The position numbers were made by a program, and so were the translations under genes. Below are positions 17,108-25,031 of a stretch of 64,000 nucleotides of DNA, in pieces; the stretch's first letter is position 1, and every line of letters begins with the position of its first letter. The notes beneath the pieces were generated by a model. The model searched no databases and had not been told where the DNA came from. It saw only the letters and a list, made by a program, of their open reading frames with translations. Source of the DNA: Streptomyces sp. NBC_00341 (lineage in GTDB: Bacteria > Actinomycetota > Actinomycetes > Streptomycetales > Streptomycetaceae); the NCBI RefSeq assembly GCF_041435055.1, contig NZ_CP108002.1:8370001-8434000 (forward strand), written 5' to 3'.

Positions 17108-18271
17108 TCAGGCGTCCGACACCGAGTCGAAGTCGACCTCGTCGCGTCCCACGCCCTGCGCGTCCGCGTCCACGGAGCGGCGAAGCGCCTCGTGCAGCTT
17201 CGCCGGAGTCAGTACGCCGAGGAACCGCGCCCCGTCCAGCACCGCCACCCAGCCGGCGTCGTGCTGGAGCATCTCGCTGAACGCCTGCTTCAACGGGGCG
17301 CCGACCGGCACCCACGCGTCCATCCGGCGGGCGAGCTCGCCCACCGTGCCGTGCTCCCCGGCGATCCGCAGCGCGTCCGCCGACACCCAGCCGTGCAGGT
17401 CGCCCGTACCGTTGAGGACCACGGCCCACCGTGAGCCCGCGGCGCCGAGCCGGGCCGCCGCCACCCGGGCCGGCTCGTCCAGGCGGGCGACCGGGGGCTC
17501 CTCCAGGTCCTCCGGTTCGATCGTGGTGACCGAGAGCCGCTTGAGGCCCCGGTCGGCACCGACGAACCGGGCCACGTACGGGGTCGCGGGGGCCCCGAGC
17601 ACCGCTCCCGGGCTGTCGTACTGCTCGATGCGGCCCTCCCCGTACACCGCGATCCGGTCACCCATCCGCACGGCCTCCTCGATGTCATGGGTGACCATCA
17701 GGACCGTCTTCCTGACCGTCGCCTGGAGGCTCAGGAACTCGTTCTGGAGCCGCTCCCGCACCACCGGGTCCACCGCGCCGAACGGTTCGTCCATCAGCAG
17801 CACCGGCGGGTCGGCGGCCAGCGCGCGTGCCACGCCGACCCGCTGGCGCTGGCCGCCGGAGAGCTGGGCGGGGTACCGGGAGCCGTACACCGCCGGATCG
17901 AGGCCGACCAGATCCAGCAGTTCGGCCGCCCGCTCCCGCGCCCTGGACCGCTTCCAGCCGACCAGTGCCGGGACCGTGGCGGTGTTGTCCAGGACCGTCC
18001 GGTGCGGGAAGAGCCCGACCTGCTGGATGACGTAGCCGATCCCGCGGCGCAGCTTCACCGGGTCGAGGGTCGAGATGTCCTCGCCGTTCACCAGGATCCG
18101 CCCGGAGGTCGGCTCGATCAGCCGGTTGACCATCATCATCGTGGTGGTCTTGCCGCAGCCGGACGGGCCGACGAGGGTGACGAGCTCACCCTCGCGGACT
18201 TCGAAGGACAGTTCGTGCACCGCCGTCGTGCCGTCCGGATAGACCTTGCCGACCTGCTCGAACCGGATCAT
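17108..18271 (-). CDS. Osmoprotectant ABC transporter ATP-binding protein with CBS domains (OpuCA-like)
   Basis: The 387-residue protein has Walker A GPSGCGKT (35-42), the LSGGQRQR signature, Walker B LLMDEPFGAVD and H-loop THD, followed by two CBS domains (about 255-365) as in OpuCA/ProV. The CBS pair senses ionic strength or nucleotides and gates betaine uptake. It must be the ATPase for the permeases and binding protein at 12138-14439, yet it lies on the opposite strand behind three unrelated genes, so it needs its own promoter upstream of 18271. Confidence 0.92.
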   Translation of the reverse strand: MIRFEQVGKVYPDGTTAVHELSFEVREGELVTLVGPSGCGKTTTMMMVNRLIEPTSGRILVNGEDISTLDPVKLRRGIGYVIQQVGLFPHRTVLDNTATVPALVGWKRSRARERAAELLDLVGLDPAVYGSRYPAQLSGGQRQRVGVARALAADPPVLLMDEPFGAVDPVVRERLQNEFLSLQATVRKTVLMVTHDIEEAVRMGDRIAVYGEGRIEQYDSPGAVLGAPATPYVARFVGADRGLKRLSVTTIEPEDLEEPPVARLDEPARVAAARLGAAGSRWAVVLNGTGDLHGWVSADALRIAGEHGTVGELARRMDAWVPVGAPLKQAFSEMLQHDAGWVAVLDGARFLGVLTPAKLHEALRRSVDADAQGVGRDEVDFDSVSDA

Positions 18272-18376
18272 GACTGCACGTTAGGAGGCCACCGGTCCCG
18301 CCGCACACGGGCCGGGACTGTCCGGGTCACCCGGGTGTGCTGAACTGTCCGGGAAACATCGGATTCAGGAGCACCC

Positions 18377-19672
18377 TTGAACAGCTACCGACAGCCCGGC
18401 GTCGTCCTCACCGACCGCCACTTCACCGTGCCGCTCGACCACACCGACCCCGGCGGTGAGCAGATCGAGATCTTCGGCCGGGAGGTGGTGGCGGGTTCCA
18501 GGGCCGCGGAGGAGCTGCCGTGGCTGCTGTACCTGGAGGGCGGGCCCGGCTTCGGCGCCCGCCGCTTCACCGGCACGGAGGCCTGGCTGGGCCGCGCGGT
18601 GCGGGAGTTCCGGGTGCTGCTCCTCGACCAGCGCGGCACCGGTCTGTCCGCCCCGGCCAACCGGCAGACCCTGCCGCTGCGCGGCGGCCCGCGCGAGCAG
18701 GCCGACTACCTGACGCACTTCCGGTCCGACAGCATCGTGCGGGACTGCGAGCTGATCCGCCCGCAGCTGACCGGCGGCGCGCCCTGGACGGTGCTGGGCC
18801 AGTCCTTCGGCGGCTTCTGCGCCGTGCGCTATCTCTCCGCCGCGCCCGAGGGGCTCAGCACCGTCCTGATCACCGGCGGTCTGCCCTCGCTCGACGCCCA
18901 CGCGGACGACGTCTACCGGGCCGCGTACCCGAGGATCGAGCGGAAGAACGCCGCGCACTACGCCCGCTACCCGCAGGACGTCGAGCGCGCCCGCGAGATC
19001 ACCGCTCACCTCGCGGAGCACCACCCCGAGAGCGGCGGACACCGGCTGACGCCCGAGGGGTTCCAGTCCCTCGGCATCATGCTCGGCGGGGGCAGCGGCA
19101 GCCATCAGCTCCACTACCTGCTGGAGAACGCCTTCGTCCGCACCCCGCACGGCACCGAGCTCTCGGACGCCTTCCAGGAGGCCATGCGCACGGCCTGCTC
19201 GTTCGCCGGGCATCCGCTGTACGCGCTCCTGCACGAGCCGATCTACGGCCAGGGCGAACGCCCCACAGGCTGGGCGGCCGAGCGGGTGCGCGCCGAGTTC
19301 CCGCAGTTCGACGCGGCGGCCGCGCTCCGGGGCGACGGCCCGGTCCTGTTCACCGGCGAGAGCATCCACCCCTGGCACTTCGACGTGGACCCGGCCCTGC
19401 GCCCGCTTCGCGAGACGGCCGAGCTGCTCGCCACCCGCGGCGACTGGGAGCCGCTGTACGACGCGGAGCGGCTGGCCGCCAACGAGGTACCGGTGGCCGC
19501 CGCCGTCTACCACGACGACATGTACGTGGACACGGCCCACGCGCTGCGGACCGCCGCCTCGATCCGCGGGCTGCGCACCTGGGTGACCGACGAGTACGAG
19601 CACGACGGGCTGCGCGCGGGCGGCCCGAAGGTCCTGGACCGGCTGCTCGCCCTGGTCCGCGACGAGGTCTGA
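18377..19672 (+). CDS. Alpha/beta hydrolase, proline iminopeptidase-like
   Basis: The 431-residue enzyme has the oxyanion motif LEGGPGFGA (about 53-61), LLLDQRGTGLS, nucleophile serine in GQSFGG (about 140) and a C-terminal YHDDMYVD / YEHDGLR acid-histidine region. This is peptidase family S33 (prolyl aminopeptidase-like), with the large lid typical of the 420-440 residue form. It has no signal peptide, so it is intracellular. The start ATG-less TTG region upstream (GGAGCACCC) was passed over in favour of the annotated start, which gives the expected MNSYRQPG N-terminus. Confidence 0.87.
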   Translation: MNSYRQPGVVLTDRHFTVPLDHTDPGGEQIEIFGREVVAGSRAAEELPWLLYLEGGPGFGARRFTGTEAWLGRAVREFRVLLLDQRGTGLSAPANRQTLPLRGGPREQADYLTHFRSDSIVRDCELIRPQLTGGAPWTVLGQSFGGFCAVRYLSAAPEGLSTVLITGGLPSLDAHADDVYRAAYPRIERKNAAHYARYPQDVERAREITAHLAEHHPESGGHRLTPEGFQSLGIMLGGGSGSHQLHYLLENAFVRTPHGTELSDAFQEAMRTACSFAGHPLYALLHEPIYGQGERPTGWAAERVRAEFPQFDAAAALRGDGPVLFTGESIHPWHFDVDPALRPLRETAELLATRGDWEPLYDAERLAANEVPVAAAVYHDDMYVDTAHALRTAASIRGLRTWVTDEYEHDGLRAGGPKVLDRLLALVRDEV

Positions 19673-19690
19673 GACCGCGAAGGGCTCCGG

Positions 19691-19736
19691 CCCGCGACGA
19701 AGCCCGGCGCCGCGACGGGGCCGGGCGGGTCGCGGG
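19691..19736. terminator. Nested hairpin between convergent genes
   Basis: The outer arms CCCGCGAC (19691-19698) and GTCGCGGG (19729-19736) enclose inner arms GCCCGGC (19702-19708) and GCCGGGC (19720-19726). The structure fills the gap between the peptidase-like and rhodanese genes and can act on both. Confidence 0.65.
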
Positions 19737-20309
19737 TCAGCCCTGGAGGGCGTCCAGCGTCGCGTTCAGGCTCGTCGCTCCCCGCGGGTCACGGTTGTAC
19801 GGGAGCCTGGACAGGACCGCCGCGATGCCGCAGCTGTCGGTCACCGCGGAGTACACGAGACCGGAGCCGATACCGGCGGACAGCCAGCGCGCGGCCGGAT
19901 AACGGACCCCCGCCAGCAGACCGGCCACCACCAGCGAACCGGCGGCGAGCCGCACCTGCCGCTCCAGCGGCCAGCCGGCCCGGGAGCCTGCGGGGCGGTC
20001 CAGGTCTCGGCCCTCGCCCTCCCAGGCGGAGGTGCCGCCGGTCAGCGTGGCGGCGTCGATGTCGGCGGCCGAGAGGATGTCGCAGGCCCGGGTGGAGCGG
20101 ACTCCGGAGGCGCAGACGACGAGCAGTGCGCCGCGTGCAGAGGCGGACTTGAGCGCGGGGACGGCCTCGGAGAGACGGTCGAGCGGGATGTTCAGGGCGC
20201 CGGGAACGTGCCCGGAGGCGTACTCGCCGGGACCCCGCACATCGATGACGGTGAACTCCGTGAGGCGGGCCGCGGCCTGGGCTGGTGAGAGCGATACGGG
20301 GCTGGTCAC
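19737..20309 (-). CDS. Rhodanese-like domain membrane protein
   Basis: The 190-residue protein has an N-terminal rhodanese domain (FTVIDVRGPGEYASGHVPGA, then the active-site loop VCASGVRS with its cysteine near residue 86) and a C-terminal DUF2892-like pair of short hydrophobic helices (about 128-165). Rhodanese-DUF2892 proteins probably move sulfane sulfur at the membrane. The start is GTG with AAGGAAA 7-8 nt upstream. It is transcribed toward the convergent peptidase gene and lies downstream of argG on the same strand, 131 nt away. Confidence 0.88.
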   Translation of the reverse strand: MTSPVSLSPAQAAARLTEFTVIDVRGPGEYASGHVPGALNIPLDRLSEAVPALKSASARGALLVVCASGVRSTRACDILSAADIDAATLTGGTSAWEGEGRDLDRPAGSRAGWPLERQVRLAAGSLVVAGLLAGVRYPAARWLSAGIGSGLVYSAVTDSCGIAAVLSRLPYNRDPRGATSLNATLDALQG

Positions 20310-20440
20310 GAGCGGTGTTTCCTTTCGTTCACCGGGCGGGGCGGGTTCTCGTTCTCTCCTGCCCCGGACGGGCCAGGGTACCCGTCGGGGTATCCGAAGC
20401 CGTGGTGAACGGAGTCCGGGCGGATGCGTGCGGGCCCCGG

Positions 20441-21927
<1,487 letters not shown>

Positions 21928-21994
21928 AGTGGGGTCCGTGGACGCGTCACCGGGCGGGTCCGTGCCGGCGGGGCGGGTCCGCGTCGGCGGGTCC

Positions 21995-22032
21995 GTGCGC
22001 TGATCCGCCGGGGATCGCGGGGCAGCCCCTAG
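21995..22032. repeat. Diverged fragment of the 166-bp inverted-repeat element
   Basis: These 38 bp align without gaps to the right end of the element at 23829-23866 with 32 identities. All six differences are A-to-G or T-to-C in this copy. The rest of the element is absent here. It lies just upstream of the PIG-L gene, beside three imperfect copies of a CGGGTCCGTG-like unit (21954-21997). Confidence 0.75.
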
Positions 22033-22041
22033 CCTGCCGGT

Positions 22042-22773
22042 ATGACCGAGCAGCTGGAATCCATGCCCGTGGACTGGCGGCGCGCGCTCGCCGTCGTGGC
22101 GCACCCCGACGACCTGGAGTACGGCTGCGCGGCGGCCGTCGCCGTATGGACGGACGAAGGCCGAGAGGTCGGCTACCTGCTGGCGACCCGGGGCGAGGCC
22201 GGCATCGACACCCTCGAACCGGAGAAGTGCGCACCGCTGCGCGAGCGGGAGCAGCGCGCGAGCGCGGCGGTCGTCGGGGTCTCCCGGGTGGAGTTCCTGG
22301 ACCATCGCGACGGGGTGATCGAATACGGCGTGGAGCTGCGCCGCGACATCGCGGCGGCCATCCGCCGCCACCGGCCCGAGCTGATCGTCACGCTCAACCA
22401 CCGCGACACCTGGGGCGGCGTCGCCTGGAACACCCCCGATCACCGCGCGGTCGGCCGGGCGGCCCTGGACGCGGCGGGCGACGCGGGCAACCGCTGGATC
22501 TTCCCGGAGCTGGCCGAGCAGGGGCTCGATCCGTGGAACGGGGTGCGCTGGGTGGCCGTCGCCGGTTCTGCCACGCCGACGCACGCCGTCGATGTGACGG
22601 TCGGACTCGAACGCTCCGTGCACTCGCTGCTCGCCCACCGCACGTACATCGAGGTGCTCACGGACCAGGACCCGGAGGAGTACTGCCGCGCCTTCCTGGC
22701 CGGCAACGCGGAGGCGTCGGGCGAGCGGTTCGGCGGCCGGCCCGCCGTGACCTTCGAGCTGTTCGCGCGCTGA
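22042..22773 (+). CDS. PIG-L family deacetylase
   Basis: The 243-residue protein has the zinc-binding AHPDDLE motif (20-26) and a distal histidine pair in NTPDHRAVG (about 130-138), diagnostic of the PIG-L/LmbE N-acetylglucosaminyl deacetylase family. Actinobacterial members include MshB and Mca of mycothiol metabolism; this one is shorter than either and more like general LmbE proteins, so its N-acyl substrate is not certain. It is divergent from argG with about 150 bp between them. Confidence 0.88.
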   Translation: MTEQLESMPVDWRRALAVVAHPDDLEYGCAAAVAVWTDEGREVGYLLATRGEAGIDTLEPEKCAPLREREQRASAAVVGVSRVEFLDHRDGVIEYGVELRRDIAAAIRRHRPELIVTLNHRDTWGGVAWNTPDHRAVGRAALDAAGDAGNRWIFPELAEQGLDPWNGVRWVAVAGSATPTHAVDVTVGLERSVHSLLAHRTYIEVLTDQDPEEYCRAFLAGNAEASGERFGGRPAVTFELFAR

Positions 22774-22832
22774 GCCGGACGGGCCCTGGCCGCCCCGGGC
22801 GTGCCGCCGTACTCTGTGCCGCACAAGGTATT

Positions 22833-22847
22833 CTGACGGTACGTCAG
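22833..22847. promoter_or_regulatory. TetR-type palindrome upstream of the enoyl-CoA hydratase gene
   Basis: CTGACG-GTA-CGTCAG is a perfect 6-3-6 inverted repeat. A TATTCT -10-like hexamer (22829-22834) abuts it, so a bound TetR-family repressor would cover the promoter of the gene starting at 22869. Such sites are common before beta-oxidation genes in actinobacteria. Confidence 0.65.
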
Positions 22848-22868
22848 TTGAGGGCGGGAGGGGTGGCG

Positions 22869-23702
22869 GTGCTCGACATCCTCGATCACGGTATTGCGCA
22901 GGGCGAGGAGCGGATCACGCTCCGGATCGAGGACGGCGTGGGTGTGCTGACCCTCTGCCGCCCCGACCGGCTCAACGGCTGGAGCTGGGAGTCCAGCAGA
23001 CAGCTCGGCATCATGGCGGACCGGATCAGGTTCGACGGCTCGATCCGGGCCGTTCTGCTGCGCGGCGAGGGCCGGGCCTTCTGCGCCGGGATCGACGTCA
23101 CCGCGCCCGGTGGCGCCATCACCGGGCGTTCCCCCGCCGAGCGCACCCAGAACTACTACGAGGGCATCCGCTGGGTGCACGAACGCTTCGCCGCGTTCGC
23201 CGGGCTCCCGCAGCCGGTGGTCGCCGCCGTCCAGGGCTACTGCCTGGGCTTCGGCTTCGAGCTGGCGCTCATGGCCGATATCCGGATCGCCGCCGACGAC
23301 GCCGTGTTCGCGCTGCCGGAGGCCGGCATCGGGGTCGCCGTCGACGCGGGCGGCGACATGCGCATCGCCCGCGAGGCCGGGGCGGGCTGGGCGAAGTACC
23401 TCGCGCTCACCGGAAACCGGATCGACGCGGCGACGGCCGAGCGGATCGGGCTGCTCCAGGGGGTCACGCCGCCCGGTGAACTGGCGGGCACCGCGCGGTC
23501 CGTCGCCGACGCGGTGGCGGCCAACGCCCCTTTGGCCGTACGGCACATCAAGCGCTCGGTCGACGCCTTCGCGGATGCCGGGATGGCTGCCGCGCTCGAC
23601 CGGACGGCGCTGGCGGCCGCCGTCACCCTCACCTCGCAGGACTGCGCGGAGGGCTATGCGGCCAAGGCCGCCCGCCGGCCGCCGCACTTCGAGGGCGGCT
23701 AA
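22869..23702 (+). CDS. Enoyl-CoA hydratase/isomerase family protein
   Basis: The 277-residue crotonase-fold protein has GEGRAFCAGIDV (oxyanion hole, about 62-73), VQGYCLGFGFELALMADIRI (second oxyanion and helix) and FALPEAGIGVA. It should hydrate or isomerise enoyl-CoA intermediates. I chose the second GTG (22869) because GGGAGG lies 7 nt upstream; the GTG at 22863 is too close to it. The TAA stop at 23700-23702 belongs to the terminal inverted repeat of the adjoining MITE-like element, so the original C-terminus may have been different. Confidence 0.88.
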   Translation: MLDILDHGIAQGEERITLRIEDGVGVLTLCRPDRLNGWSWESSRQLGIMADRIRFDGSIRAVLLRGEGRAFCAGIDVTAPGGAITGRSPAERTQNYYEGIRWVHERFAAFAGLPQPVVAAVQGYCLGFGFELALMADIRIAADDAVFALPEAGIGVAVDAGGDMRIAREAGAGWAKYLALTGNRIDAATAERIGLLQGVTPPGELAGTARSVADAVAANAPLAVRHIKRSVDAFADAGMAAALDRTALAAAVTLTSQDCAEGYAAKAARRPPHFEGG

Positions 23703-23865
23703 GGGCTGTCCCGCAATTCCTGGCGGGCGCACGACGACAGCTACGGCACCTCGCCGCGTTGTCGAAACGCCCGAATACATCCAGTATGCGGGCGCCTCTC
23801 CGCCTTGCGATGCACCGCATCTGACGCCGTGCGCTGATCCACCAGGAATTGCGGGACAGCCCTTA
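23700..23865. mobile_element. 166-bp MITE-like element with perfect 24-bp terminal inverted repeats
   Basis: The first 24 bp (23700-23723, beginning TAAGGGCTGTCCCGCAAT) are the exact reverse complement of the last 24 bp (23842-23865). The 118-bp interior codes for nothing recognisable. The perfect terminal inverted repeats, small size and a second diverged fragment at 21995-22032 fit a non-autonomous transposable element. I see no flanking target-site duplication longer than 2-3 bp. Its left end supplies the stop codon of the enoyl-CoA hydratase gene. Confidence 0.8.
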
Positions 23866-23903
23866 GGTCTTTCGTTGGATCAGGCCGGATCCAACGAAAG
23901 ACC
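23866..23903. terminator. 16-bp perfect stem-loop between convergent genes
   Basis: GGTCTTTCGTTGGATC (23866-23881) and its exact complement (23888-23903) flank the 6-nt loop AGGCCG. The structure sits exactly at the end of the MITE-like element and 6 bp before the SDR stop codon, serving as a bidirectional terminator. It is less GC-rich than other terminators here. Confidence 0.85.
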
Positions 23904-23908
23904 CTGAC

Positions 23909-24886
23909 TCACCGCCCGCCGGGCCCGGGTGGGGCGAACGGGCCACGGCCCAGCTGCTCGCGCACCGGTACCACGGGCGGGGCGACCAGCGAGCGCCGCT
24001 GCCAGTTCGCGCCGTCGACCACGAGTGAGTGGCCGGAGACGAAGCCGGCGTACGGCGAGGCCAGGAACGTCGCCGCCCAGCCCAGTTCGCGCGGCAGACC
24101 GACCCGCAACGCGGGCTGCCGCGCGTCGTGTTCATCGCGTGTGCTGTCTTCGCCGGGCTTGCCGTGATCGCTGTGTCCGTTGTGCCCGGGGTCCGTTTCG
24201 CCTGCCCGGTCCAGGTGGCCCCGGATGTCGGTCGTCATGTCCTCGTGCGGCATCAGCCCCGGCACCAGTCCGTTGATCCGGATTCCGTACGGACCCCACT
24301 CCACGGCGAGCGTCTCGACCAGGTTCTTGACCCCGGCCTTGGCGGCGGCCGAGTGGGCGTAGCCGGGGCCGCCGGTCCAGGCGTACGACGCGCCGACGCT
24401 GACGATCGAGCCCGCCGTGCCGGCTGCGAGGTGGCGCCGCCCGAACTCCCGGGTCATGAACCAGGTGCCGGTCAGCGTGATGTCGAGGACCGCCCGCCAG
24501 GCGTTCGGCGACAAGTCCTCCGCGGGGGAGGGGAAGTTGGCGGCCGCGTTGTTGATCAGTACTCCCGGCAGACCCACTTGGGCCTCGGCCGCGTCGAACA
24601 CCTCGGCGATCCGGTCGGGGTCGCGTATGTCGGCCGGTGCGGTCATGACCCGGCCGCCGGTCAGTGGGGCCAGCTCGTCCCGGGCGGCGGCCAGCCGTTC
24701 GGCGTCGCGGCCGACCAGCACCAGATCCGCGCCCAGCCGGGCGAATTCGGCGGCGATCGCCTTGCCGAGTCCCGAGCCGCCGCCGGTCACCAGCACCACG
24801 ACGCCGTCGTATGTGCCGGGTGGTAACGCACTGGCGCCCAGCGGGGGAGGAGCGGCGAATCCGGGGGTGCGCATGGGCTCTGTCAT
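23909..24886 (-). CDS. SDR oxidoreductase of the 2,4-dienoyl-CoA reductase type, with a His/Asp-rich insertion
   Basis: The 325-residue Rossmann protein has the NADP-binding TGGGSGLG (34-41). In place of the SDR YxxxK it has S179-AAA-K183, with Y168 and N117 at the spacing of the catalytic Tyr/Ser/Lys/Asn set of mammalian DECR1 (recalled, not aligned), so 2,4-dienoyl-CoA reductase activity in fatty-acid catabolism is likely. Residues about 225-260 form a hydrophilic insertion rich in H, D, G and E (for example GHNGHSDHGKPGED) not expected in the family. The ATG at 24886 has a poor ribosome-binding site. Confidence 0.83.
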   Translation of the reverse strand: MTEPMRTPGFAAPPPLGASALPPGTYDGVVVLVTGGGSGLGKAIAAEFARLGADLVLVGRDAERLAAARDELAPLTGGRVMTAPADIRDPDRIAEVFDAAEAQVGLPGVLINNAAANFPSPAEDLSPNAWRAVLDITLTGTWFMTREFGRRHLAAGTAGSIVSVGASYAWTGGPGYAHSAAAKAGVKNLVETLAVEWGPYGIRINGLVPGLMPHEDMTTDIRGHLDRAGETDPGHNGHSDHGKPGEDSTRDEHDARQPALRVGLPRELGWAATFLASPYAGFVSGHSLVVDGANWQRRSLVAPPVVPVREQLGRGPFAPPGPGGR

Positions 24887-24935
24887 GGCGCATAAGTACC
24901 GCGTCCGAAGGCAAAACTCCAGGTCCACGCAGTGA

Positions 24936-24955
24936 TGTTGTCCAGACCATTGACA
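24936..24955 (+). promoter_or_regulatory. dre-like (DasR) site overlapping a TTGACA -35 box
   Basis: On the minus strand, 24951-24936 reads AATGGTCTGGACAACA, matching the DasR-responsive element ACTGGTCTAGACCAGT at 11 of 16 positions including the TGGTCT core. TTGACA follows at 24950-24955 with TGAATT 17 bp downstream. DasR represses aminosugar genes and is released by glucosamine-6-phosphate, which fits a GH84 enzyme gene downstream. Confidence 0.5.
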
Positions 24956-25031
24956 TGCCAGCGACAGGATGTTGAATTCAGTCCAGTTGTGTTGCGCGAC
25001 TCTGATGACTTGAGTGATCAATGGAGGATCT

